A DNA stretch of 64,000 nt, from assembly GCF_004571025.1 (NCBI RefSeq), contig NZ_SPQT01000026.1, positions 1-64,000 of the forward strand, read 5' to 3'. The position numbers and the translations under genes were made by a program. The notes beneath the pieces were generated by a model. The model was given only the letters and a program-made list of their open reading frames with translations, searched no databases and was not told the DNA's origin. The stretch comes from Bradyrhizobium niftali. GTDB taxonomy: Bacteria; Pseudomonadota; Alphaproteobacteria; Rhizobiales; Xanthobacteraceae. Positions 25,604 through 32,936 of the stretch are shown in pieces (the stretch's first letter is position 1; every line of letters starts with the position of its first letter).

Positions 25604-26821
25604 ATGGCCGCGTATGGTCTCTACACGCACATCGCCTCGAACAAGTTTCGTTCGATGCTGCTGCTCGCCGGCCTGTTCGCGCTGGTCTATGTGCTGGTCT
25701 ATGCTGGCGCGCTGGTGGCCGAAGTCGTCATCAACGGCAACGAGACCGTCGCCTATTATCTGAACCGCGCCTTCTACGATCTGCTCAAGGCCGCGCCCTT
25801 CGCGACGATCGCGGCTGCGGTCTGGGTCGTGATCGCCTATTTCTTCCACCAGTCGATGATCGACGCGGTGACCGGCGGCCACGACGTCACCCGGAAGGAG
25901 GAGCCGCGGCTCTACAATCTGCTCGAAAATCTCTGCATCTCGCGCGGCATCACCATGCCGAAGCTGAAGATCATGGAGAGCCCGGCGCTGAACGCGTTCG
26001 CGACCGGCCTCAATCCGCGGCAATATTCGATCACCGTCACCACCGGCCTCCTCAACGCGCTGAACGACAAGGAGATCGAGGCGGTGCTGGGCCACGAGCT
26101 GACCCACATCAAGAACGGCGATGTGCAGCTCATGGTGGTCGCCGTCATCATCGCCGGCGTGGTCGGCTTCTTCGGCGAACTGTTCTTCCGCGTGTTCACC
26201 AACTTCAGCTGGAGCTCCGGCGGCTCGTGGTCGTCGGGTTCCTCCTCGTCGTCGCGCTCGTCCTCGTCATCGAGCGACAGCAAGAGCTCCGGCGGCGGCG
26301 CCGTGATCGTGATCATCATCGCGGTCGTGCTGATCGTGGTGGCCTGGCTGATGTCGCAGGTCGTGAAGCTGGCGCTGTCGCGCTCGCGCGAATATCTCGC
26401 GGATGCCGGCTCGGTCGAGCTGACGAAGGACCCCGATGCCATGATCTCGGCGCTGCGCAAGATCGAGAACCGCGGCGAGTTGCCGGGCGCGACCTCGGCC
26501 GTGATGGAGCTCTGCGTCGACAATCCGCGCGAGGGCTTTGCCGATCTGTTCGCGACCCACCCGTCGGTGCAGTCCCGGGTCGATGCGCTGATCAAGTTCG
26601 CCGGCGGCCATGATCCAGGTCCGCTGCCGGACCCGACTGACGAGACGGAACAGCCCCAGGCGCAGGCCGCCCCGCAGAACGCCCCGCCACCGCTGTCGCA
26701 GGGACCATGGAGCGGTGCAGGCAGCGCGGCCAATCCGCCGCCCGTGCCCGCGCCCGGCCCCTCCGGAACCGCGGCCGGCAACCCGATCGGGAATCCCATG
26801 GGTCCGTGGGGCCGCCACTGA
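25604..26821 (+). CDS. M48 family metalloprotease (HtpX-like)
   Basis: 405 residues. Two N-terminal membrane helices (about 18-45 and 62-85) precede the protease domain with NAFATGLNPRQYSITVTTGLL and the zinc motif HELTH at 164-168 (GHELTHIKNGD). A further membrane pair brackets a low-complexity Ser-rich loop of about 35 residues. SREYLADAGSVELTKDPDAMISALRKI carries the third zinc ligand, Glu. The C-terminal 60 residues are Pro/Gln-rich and end PMGPWGRH. HtpX-like enzymes degrade damaged membrane proteins. The pairing with lemA is a common gene neighbourhood. Confidence 0.92.
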   Translation: MAAYGLYTHIASNKFRSMLLLAGLFALVYVLVYAGALVAEVVINGNETVAYYLNRAFYDLLKAAPFATIAAAVWVVIAYFFHQSMIDAVTGGHDVTRKEEPRLYNLLENLCISRGITMPKLKIMESPALNAFATGLNPRQYSITVTTGLLNALNDKEIEAVLGHELTHIKNGDVQLMVVAVIIAGVVGFFGELFFRVFTNFSWSSGGSWSSGSSSSSRSSSSSSDSKSSGGGAVIVIIIAVVLIVVAWLMSQVVKLALSRSREYLADAGSVELTKDPDAMISALRKIENRGELPGATSAVMELCVDNPREGFADLFATHPSVQSRVDALIKFAGGHDPGPLPDPTDETEQPQAQAAPQNAPPPLSQGPWSGAGSAANPPPVPAPGPSGTAAGNPIGNPMGPWGRH

Positions 26822-27005
26822 GCGTGCCCCCGTGGTCAGTTTCACGGCAATCTGGAAAAACCTCGGGAATTGCCGCAAGCGGGGCCTGCGGATTGAATTC
26901 TCCCTTGTTTCTGCCATGTTCGCGCCCAACAGCAGACTCGGGACATCGATTTGGGGCCCGGCCGATTGCGACCTCGCGATCGGGGGCGCGCGTTAGGGGA
27001 CAGCA

Positions 27006-27758
27006 ATGGCAAAGCCGGCAGTGGTTGTGGTGGGCGCGGACAAGGGCGGGGTCGGCAAGACCACGGTATCGCGCACCTTGCTCGATTATTTTTCCGCCAA
27101 CAACGTGCCGACGCGCGCCTTCGACACGGAATCCCCGCGCGGAACGCTGAAGCGCTTCCATCCTGACATCACCGAGATCGTCGACATGACGACGACGGCC
27201 GATCAGATGAAGATCTTCGATACGCTCAACGCGACCAGCCCGTCGGTCACCGTGATTGACGTCCGCGCCGGCCTGCTCTCGCCGGCGCTCGCCTCGCTGC
27301 GCGACATCGGTTTCCTCGACGCCGCCAAGGCCGGGCAGATCACCTTCGCGGTGTTCCACATCCTGGGACCCTCGATCGCCTCGCTCGACGAAATCGCCGA
27401 GACCGCGAATTTCATGACCGGCGCAAAATATTTCCTGGTGAAGAACTTCATCAACGACACCCAGTTCTTCCAGTGGGACCAGGCGACCTACAACTCCTAC
27501 TTCCACCGCATCAAGGACGCCACCGAGCTGACCATCCCCAAGCTCAACGAAATGGCCTATGAGCAGGTCGAGGTCTCCTCCGTCCCGTTCCTGAAATTCG
27601 TCGCCAACAAGGGCATGAGCGACGAGGCAGCCAACTACTCCTTCGTGCTGCGCGGCTATGTCCGGCACTGGCTGGCCAATGTCTGGAGCGAGTTCGACCG
27701 CATCCGCCTGACCGACATCGTCGGTTCGAAACCCGGCGCCCGCAGCAGCGAAAAATAG
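27006..27758 (+). CDS. Divergent ParA/MinD-like P-loop ATPase
   Basis: 250 residues. The start VVVVGADKGGVGKTTVSRTLLDYF has the deviant Walker A motif (residues 13-20). FDTESPRGTLKRFHPDITEIVD follows and VTVIDVRAGLLSPALASL stands where ParA/MinD has its Walker A'/switch DxPxG. After that the protein departs from plasmid ParA: VKNFINDTQFFQWDQATYNSYFHRIKDATELTIPKLNE. There is no HTH and no C-terminal membrane-targeting helix. No parB or parS is seen. It is followed after 62 bp by a second P-loop gene on the same strand. The function is unknown. Confidence 0.75.
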   Translation: MAKPAVVVVGADKGGVGKTTVSRTLLDYFSANNVPTRAFDTESPRGTLKRFHPDITEIVDMTTTADQMKIFDTLNATSPSVTVIDVRAGLLSPALASLRDIGFLDAAKAGQITFAVFHILGPSIASLDEIAETANFMTGAKYFLVKNFINDTQFFQWDQATYNSYFHRIKDATELTIPKLNEMAYEQVEVSSVPFLKFVANKGMSDEAANYSFVLRGYVRHWLANVWSEFDRIRLTDIVGSKPGARSSEK

Positions 27759-27820
27759 TTGCAGAGCCCGGGCTGATACGGCTGGATTGGGCGACAAGTT
27801 CGCTCAGATAATAGTTCGTG

Positions 27821-28489
27821 ATGCCCGCGACACCCGTCTACATCATCTGCTCGCCCCGCCCGCAGGTCGGCAAGACGCTGCTGGCGCGGCTATTGAGCGA
27901 GTTCCAGCTGCTCAAGAACGGCAACGTCGCGGCCTTCGACGTCAACCTGAAGGAGCCGTCGCTGCTCGACTATTTGCCGAAGATCACCGAGACCGCCGAC
28001 GTGATCGACACCTATGGCAAGATGCAGCTGATGGACCGCGTCATCGTCGATGACGGGCTTGCCAAGGTCATCGACCTCGGCTTCCACGCCTTCGACGAGT
28101 TCTTCAAGATGGCCGACGAGATCGGCCTGTTGAAGGAGGCGGCACGCCGCCATGTCGCACCACAGATCCTGTTCGTCGCCGACACCGACCGCGTCTCGGC
28201 CCGCGCCCATGAGATGCTGCGCGAGCAGATCCCGCGGATGAACCTGATCACGGTGGACAATGAGCACATCGTGCGCGGCGAATTGCCGGCCGCAATGGGC
28301 ACCGGACGGGTGTTCCGCCTGCCCGCGCTGCCCGGCTTCCTGAAAACCTATATCGACCGGCTGAACTTCTCCTTCACCGGCTATCTGCGCCAGGAGAAGG
28401 ACGCCTCGACCGAGTTGCACCAATGGACCCGGCGCAATTACCTCGCCTTCCGCGAGCTCGAGCTCAACCTGATCCTGCAGCGGTCCTAG
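27821..28489 (+). CDS. Second P-loop ATPase, paired with the preceding gene
   Basis: 222 residues from the ATG at 27821; a GTG immediately upstream is in frame. The start MPATPVYIICSPRPQVGKTLLARLLSEFQ carries a Walker A with PQVGKT in place of KGGVGKT. It continues NVAAFDVNLKEPSLLDYLP (as in DTESPRGTL of the neighbour) and VIVDDGLAKVIDLGFHAFDEFFKMADEIGLL. ILFVADTDRVSARAHEMLREQ follows. The C-terminus is rich in aromatic residues and Leu. Length and order match the neighbour, so the two probably arose by old duplication and may form a heteromeric ATPase, which is inference. Confidence 0.7.
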   Translation: MPATPVYIICSPRPQVGKTLLARLLSEFQLLKNGNVAAFDVNLKEPSLLDYLPKITETADVIDTYGKMQLMDRVIVDDGLAKVIDLGFHAFDEFFKMADEIGLLKEAARRHVAPQILFVADTDRVSARAHEMLREQIPRMNLITVDNEHIVRGELPAAMGTGRVFRLPALPGFLKTYIDRLNFSFTGYLRQEKDASTELHQWTRRNYLAFRELELNLILQRS

Positions 28490-28571
28490 GGCAATTATTT
28501 TACCCGGATAATATTGACTGCGGAGCGGACCCCGCTTATTGAAAGCGCACGCCTCAACAAGGTCCTATCCC

Positions 28572-28904
28572 GTGAGCATCGACCGGAAAGCAGCCATCGC
28601 CGCCTACAAGGAGCGGAAGACCATTGCAGGCATCTTCGTCGTCCGCTGTGCGGCGTCGGGCGAGGCCTGGGTCGGCCAGGCGCCGAACCTCGAGACCATC
28701 CAGAACCGCATCTGGTTCTCGCTCCGCCAGGGCAATCATATGTGTCGCAGCCTTCAGGCTGCGTGGAACGCGCATGGCGAGGCCGGCCTGACGTTTGGCG
28801 AATGCGAGCGTCTGGAGGACGAGGACACTGCCTATGTCAGGAACGCGCTCCTGAAGGAACGCATGCTGCACTGGCAGGCGGAGCTGAAGGCCGAGGCGAT
28901 TTAA
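28572..28904 (+). CDS. GIY-YIG nuclease-like protein
   Basis: 110 residues from the GTG at 28572; a TTG at 28539 would add 11 residues. The sequence IAGIFVVRCAASGEAWVGQAPNLETIQNRIWFSLRQGNH replaces GIY..YVG of the family with GIF..WVG and keeps the following Arg-bearing helix. SLQAAWNAHGEAGLTFGECERLEDED follows, where family members carry the catalytic Glu. This resembles the short single-domain GIY-YIG proteins frequent in Bradyrhizobium. Nuclease activity is unproven. It converges with apt, 5 bp away. Confidence 0.65.
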   Translation: MSIDRKAAIAAYKERKTIAGIFVVRCAASGEAWVGQAPNLETIQNRIWFSLRQGNHMCRSLQAAWNAHGEAGLTFGECERLEDEDTAYVRNALLKERMLHWQAELKAEAI

Positions 28905-28909
28905 CGCGC

Positions 28910-29449
28910 TCAGTGCCCTTCGAACGTCATCAGCGTGCGCACCGGCACGTCCATCGCGCGCAGCTTGGCGGCGCCGCCGAGCTCGGGCAGGTCGATGATG
29001 AAGCAGGCGGCGACGACATTGGCGCCGATCTGGCGCAGCAGCTTCACCGCGCCTTCCGCGGTGCCGCCGGTGGCGATGAGGTCGTCGACCAGGATGACGC
29101 GTTCACCGGGCTGGATCGCGTCGACATGCATCTCCATCTCGTCGATGCCGTATTCGAGCGAGTAAGCGATGCGCACGGTGGTGTGCGGCAGCTTGCCTTT
29201 CTTGCGGATCGGCACGAAGCCGGCGGAGAGCTGGTGCGCCACCGCGCCGCCGATGATGAAGCCGCGCGCCTCCATGCCGGCGACCTTGTCGATCTTGTTG
29301 CCGGCCCAGGGGTTGACGAGCTCGTCCACCGCGCGGCGGAACGCGCGCGCATCAGCGAGCAGGGTCGTGATGTCGCGGAACATGATTCCCGGCTTGGGAT
29401 AGTCGGGGATGGTGCGGACGCTCGCCTTCAGGTCGTGGTCAAAGGTCAT
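28910..29449 (-). CDS. apt: Adenine phosphoribosyltransferase
   Basis: 179 residues. The protein has IPDYPKPGIMFRDITTLLADARAFRRAVDEL, the family's GIxFRDITTLL segment, then KVAGMEARGFIIGGAVAHQL, a flexible loop, and the PRPP-binding motif RVILVDDLIATGGTAEGAVKLL. The C-terminus LPELGGAAKLRAMDVPVRTLMTFEGH fits. It salvages adenine to AMP with PRPP. It lies 9 bp downstream of trpE(G) on the same strand and so is probably co-transcribed with it. Confidence 0.96.
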   Translation of the reverse strand: MTFDHDLKASVRTIPDYPKPGIMFRDITTLLADARAFRRAVDELVNPWAGNKIDKVAGMEARGFIIGGAVAHQLSAGFVPIRKKGKLPHTTVRIAYSLEYGIDEMEMHVDAIQPGERVILVDDLIATGGTAEGAVKLLRQIGANVVAACFIIDLPELGGAAKLRAMDVPVRTLMTFEGH

Positions 29450-29458
29450 TGGTGCCTC

Positions 29459-31624
29459 TCAATCAACACGCGCATCCAGCCGGAACGCGTTCTCGACAAT
29501 ACGCAAGCCCACCTCGCCACCGAGTGACATCAGCGATTCCGGGTGGAATTGCACGCCGGCGACCGGCAGGGTCTTGTGCTCCAGCGCCATGGCGACGCCG
29601 TCCTCGGTGCTGGCGGTCACGTTCAGCACCTCCGGCATGCTGTCGCGCTCGACATAGAGCGAGTGATAGCGGCCGATGACGATCTCGTTCGGCAGGTTGC
29701 GCATCAGCCGTCCGCCGCGCACCTGCACCCGCGAGGGCCGGCCGTGGGCGGGATGCGTGAGCTGGCCGAGCTCGCCGCCAAAATATTCGCCGATCGCCTG
29801 CACGCCGAGGCAGACGCCGAACACCGGCAGCTTGTTCTCCAGCGCCGCGTCGATCGTCTTCTTGATCCCGAAATCCTCGGGCCTGCCCGGGCCGGGCGAC
29901 AGCACCAGCAAATCCCACCTCTTCTGCTTGAGCATGTCGAGCGCATGCACATAGCGGACCACGGTGACGCTGGCACCGACCTGGCGGAAATAGTCGGCGA
30001 GCATGTGCACGAAGCTGTCGTCGTGGTCGATCAGCAGCACCCGCTTGCCGCTTCCGGTCGCATCGGGCGCAAAGGTCGACAGCGGTTTCGGCGGATCGCC
30101 GCGCAGGGCCTGAAACAGCGCCGCGGCCTTGACCTGGCATTCGCGGTCTTCGGCGGCGGGATCGGAATCGAACAGGCAGGTGGCGCCGACGCGCACCTCG
30201 GCGAGACCATCCTTCATGCGGATGGTGCGGATGGTGAGGCCGGTGTTGATGCTGCCGTCGAAATTCACAGCACCGATCGCGCCGGCATACCAGCGCCGCG
30301 GCGAGCGCTCGTGATCCTCGACGAACTGCATCGCCCACAGCTTTGGCGCACCGGTCACGGTGACCGCCCAGGCGTGGGTGAGGAAGGCATCGAGCGCGTC
30401 GAAGCCGGGGCGCAGCATGCCCTCGACGTGGTCGACCGTATGGAACAGTTTTGAGTAGGTCTCGATCTGCCGCCTGGCCAGCACCTTGATGGTGCCGGGG
30501 ACGCAGACGCGCGCCTTGTCGTTGCGGTCGACGTCGGTGCACATGTTGAGCTCGAACTCGTCCTTCTCCGAGTTCAGGAGCTGGCGGATCTGCTCGGCAT
30601 CGCCGATCGCATCGGTTCCGCGCGCGATGGTGCCCGAGATCGGGCAGGTCTCGACGCGGCGGCCGTCCGAGCGCACGAACATCTCGGGCGAGGCCGAGAC
30701 GAGAAACTCGCCCTCGCCGAGATTCATCAGCGCGCCGTAGGGCGACGGGTTGATGACGCAGAGCCGCTGGAAGACTTCGGCCGGCGAGCGGTCGCAGGGC
30801 TCGGCGAACAGCTGTCCCGGCACGGCTTCAAAGAGATCACCGCGGGCAAAGGCCGCGCGCGCGGTCTCGACGGTGGCCTGGTATTCGCCGGGCGCGTGAT
30901 CGGCAAATCCCTGGCGCGGCGTCTTCAGGTACGGGCTGTCGGCGGTCTCGCGCGGCAGGCCCTCGGTGGATTTGCCCTTCCACGCGAAGTCGTAGGAGAG
31001 CACCACGCCGCGGCCGGTGGCGCGGTCATAGGCCAGCAGGCGATCGGGCACGTAGAGCACGATGTCGCGCTGGTCCTGCTCGCGCGCGCGCTTCTGCACG
31101 AGGTCCTCGATCTGGAACACGAGGTCGTAGGCGAAGGCGCCGAACAGGCCGAGCAGCCCGTCGTCATTGGCCGAGAAGGCGGCGACGAGGTCGCGCACCA
31201 GCGACATCACGCTGGCGCGCCGGGTGCGCTGGTCTTCCTCGACCGGCGCATCGCCGCGAATGATGTGGCCGGCAAGGCGCGAAGCGGTTGTCTCGGAGAT
31301 CACCACGCAGGGCTCGCGCAAGACGTCGGCAAGGAAGGCGATCAGCACCTGCCCGCGCCCGTTCAGCGCTTCCAGCTTGAAATTGACGCCTGTGGTTTCG
31401 AGCTTGAGCGGCGGATCGGAGAAGCCGAGGTCGAAGCTCTCGTAGCGGCCAGGCACGGTCGTGCCCGACGACAGCACCACGCCGCGGCGGCGATCGAGCA
31501 GGCTGACGAGATCGTCGAGCCGGTTGGCGCCGCCGGTAAACTGCTCCGCCACGCGCGTGATCGCGAGACCCGCGCGGGTCACATAGTCGCTTCTGGCCGG
31601 GAGGGCAAAGACTGTCCTGTTCAT
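29459..31624 (-). CDS. trpE(G): Anthranilate synthase, fused TrpE-TrpG
   Basis: 721 residues. The N-terminal half is a chorismate-binding TrpE domain: AVPGQLFAEPCDRSP, INPSPYGALMNLGEGEFLVSASPEMFVR, CPISGTIARGTDAI, TDVDRNDKARVC and HAWAVTVTGAPKLWAMQ. From about residue 525 it is a class I glutamine amidotransferase, VLLIDHDDSFVHMLADYF, with catalytic Cys in VFGVCLGVQAIGEYFGG (about 604) and His/Glu in GVQFHPESLMS (about 694). It makes anthranilate from chorismate and glutamine. The fused form is characteristic of Rhizobiales. The upstream leader encodes tandem Trp codons, so attenuation by tryptophan is expected. Confidence 0.97.
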   Translation of the reverse strand: MNRTVFALPARSDYVTRAGLAITRVAEQFTGGANRLDDLVSLLDRRRGVVLSSGTTVPGRYESFDLGFSDPPLKLETTGVNFKLEALNGRGQVLIAFLADVLREPCVVISETTASRLAGHIIRGDAPVEEDQRTRRASVMSLVRDLVAAFSANDDGLLGLFGAFAYDLVFQIEDLVQKRAREQDQRDIVLYVPDRLLAYDRATGRGVVLSYDFAWKGKSTEGLPRETADSPYLKTPRQGFADHAPGEYQATVETARAAFARGDLFEAVPGQLFAEPCDRSPAEVFQRLCVINPSPYGALMNLGEGEFLVSASPEMFVRSDGRRVETCPISGTIARGTDAIGDAEQIRQLLNSEKDEFELNMCTDVDRNDKARVCVPGTIKVLARRQIETYSKLFHTVDHVEGMLRPGFDALDAFLTHAWAVTVTGAPKLWAMQFVEDHERSPRRWYAGAIGAVNFDGSINTGLTIRTIRMKDGLAEVRVGATCLFDSDPAAEDRECQVKAAALFQALRGDPPKPLSTFAPDATGSGKRVLLIDHDDSFVHMLADYFRQVGASVTVVRYVHALDMLKQKRWDLLVLSPGPGRPEDFGIKKTIDAALENKLPVFGVCLGVQAIGEYFGGELGQLTHPAHGRPSRVQVRGGRLMRNLPNEIVIGRYHSLYVERDSMPEVLNVTASTEDGVAMALEHKTLPVAGVQFHPESLMSLGGEVGLRIVENAFRLDARVD

Positions 31625-31715
31625 GTGGTCCTCTTACGAGACTTGCCGAGGGAACGCCACACAGGACAAACGATCAGGCCGCCGCACTGCGTGGGCGACC
31701 TTCGACGATTTTGGG

Positions 31716-31751
31716 AAAAGAAATCGCACCGGCCACCTCTTAGGAGGTGCG
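31716..31751 (-). terminator. trp attenuator: alternative hairpins with U-run
   Basis: On the minus strand CGCACC (31751-31746) can pair with GGTGCG (31730-31725), followed at once by ATTTCTTTTCCC as a terminator tail. The same CACCTC stretch can instead pair with GAGGTG (31739-31734) around a CTAA loop. The strand overlaps the end of the trpL frame, as an attenuator should. The folding was judged by eye only. Confidence 0.65.
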
Positions 31752-31787
31752 CCACCAAAGACGGGCTGGGCGGACGGCGGTGCTCAT
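31740..31787 (-). CDS. trpL: trp operon leader peptide with tandem Trp codons
   Basis: A 15-codon frame on the minus strand, ATG at 31787 and TAA at 31742-31740, encodes MSTAVRPARLWWRTS. Two adjacent TGG codons lie four and five codons before the stop, overlapping an inverted repeat with a T-rich tail. The trpE(G) start is 115 bp downstream. This is the hallmark of ribosome-mediated transcription attenuation, known for trpE(G) in Sinorhizobium and other rhizobia. A longer frame to 31946 exists but is not needed. The Shine-Dalgarno sequence (GGTGAG) is weak. Confidence 0.8.
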   Translation of the reverse strand: MSTAVRPARLWWRTS

Positions 31788-31847
31788 GGGCGGATACTCA
31801 CCATGGCGTGGGGGCGGCGTCAAGGGCGGTCCCACCAGCGGTAGCCG

Positions 31848-31985
31848 TGAGGGGACGACGGCAATCTCCGTCGGCGAAGGCCGGGACCCATAGCCACAAA
31901 ATTGAGTTTGGCGAAGACTCGGAGTGGCAGCTCGCACCAACCACAAGATCCTGTGGTTGTGGGTCCCGGCCTACGCCGGGACGAC
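31848..31985. repeat. REP-like palindromic repeat
   Basis: It contains GGCCGGGACCCATAGCCACA and its near complement TGTGGTTGTGGGTCCCGGCC, with further inverted segments between. It lies upstream of trpL and downstream of the dienelactone hydrolase stop, so it may terminate that gene. Confidence 0.6.
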
Positions 31986-31990
31986 ACCGG

Positions 31991-32680
31991 TTAAGCTGCG
32001 CTGTTGCTGCCCAGATGATTGGCAAAGAACTTGATCGCCCTTCCCCAGGCGAGCTCGGCGGCTTCGCGGTCATGCACGGCCTGGCGCTGCTCGTTGACGA
32101 AGGCGTGCTCGGCGTCATAGCGGAACAGCTCGAGCGACTTGCCGGCGGCCTTCATGGCTTTTTCGAAACCACTCACCAATTCCGGCGTGCACCAATCGTC
32201 CTTGTTGGCGAAATGGGCCTGGAGCGGGATCTTGACGTCGGCGGGCTTGGCGGCCTGCTCCGGCGGAATGCCGTAGAACACGACGCCGGCGGCGAGCTCT
32301 GGCACGTGCACCGCGCCGATGATGGTGACGGCGCCGCCGAGGCAGAAGCCGGTCAGCCCGACCTTGGCGCCGTTGCGCGACAGATATTGCGTGGCGCCGC
32401 GCACCGTCTGCGTGGTGGCGTCCATGAAGTCGAGCGAGTTCATCTCTTTGCCGGCCGCATCCGTGTCGTGATACGGCACCACCTTGCCCTTGTAGAGATC
32501 GGGCGCGAGCGCATCGAAACCGGCCAGCGCAAAGCGGTCGCACAGGCCCCTGATCTGGTCAGAGAGGCCCCACCATTCCTGGATCACGACCACGCCCGGC
32601 GCGTTGCCGCGCGCGGCATTGGCGAGGTAGCCCGAGGCGTCCTTGCCGTCGGGACGCTTGAAGGTGATGGTGGTTCCCAT
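31991..32680 (-). CDS. Dienelactone hydrolase family protein
   Basis: 229 residues from the ATG at 32680, preceded by GGAGGACACC on the minus strand; the longer open frame upstream runs through a repeat. The alpha/beta hydrolase has VVVIQEWWGLSDQIRGLCDRFALAGFDALAPDLYKG, the nucleophile Cys in VGLTGFCLGGAVT, an Asp region (ANKDDWCTPE) and the catalytic His in YDAEHAFVNE. These match the Cys-Asp-His triad of dienelactone hydrolases. The family also includes general carboxylester hydrolases, so a role in chlorocatechol degradation should not be assumed. Confidence 0.93.
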   Translation of the reverse strand: MGTTITFKRPDGKDASGYLANAARGNAPGVVVIQEWWGLSDQIRGLCDRFALAGFDALAPDLYKGKVVPYHDTDAAGKEMNSLDFMDATTQTVRGATQYLSRNGAKVGLTGFCLGGAVTIIGAVHVPELAAGVVFYGIPPEQAAKPADVKIPLQAHFANKDDWCTPELVSGFEKAMKAAGKSLELFRYDAEHAFVNEQRQAVHDREAAELAWGRAIKFFANHLGSNSAA

Positions 32681-32771
32681 GGTGTCCTCCGATGAGTTTC
32701 TGGGGGAGCGGTTGGCGGTATTTTGGCCGCTGGGGGCGCGCGGCGCAATCGCCGCACGAACAAACTCTCGT

Positions 32772-32884
32772 GCCCCGGATGCTGCGCAGCGCGCCGCCCT
32801 TTGCGGCGTGATGCGCTGCTGATCCGGGGCCCAGCCACGCGCATTCTGGGTCCCGGCTCGCGCTTCGCGCGCCCGGGACACAAG
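32772..32884. repeat. REP-like palindromic repeat
   Basis: Between the hydrolase start and the fbcH terminator. It has CGTGCCCCGGATGCTGCGCAGC, GCGCTGCTGATCCGGGGC, and GGGTCCCGG/CCGGGACAC inverted parts, with GCGCGCCGCC/GGCGTG-like hairpins. No gene is seen. Confidence 0.5.
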
Positions 32885-32890
32885 GCCAAC

Positions 32891-32914
32891 AAAAAAGCCC
32901 CCTTGCGGGGGCCT
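32891..32914 (-). terminator. Intrinsic terminator of fbcFH
   Basis: On the minus strand a 6-bp GC stem (GCCCCC/GGGGGC, loop GCAA) is followed by TTTTTTG. It lies 23 bp after the fbcH stop and has the right polarity for it. It is the strongest intrinsic terminator seen in the window. Confidence 0.9.
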
Positions 32915-32936
32915 TTTCAATCTCGCCTCGCGCCGC

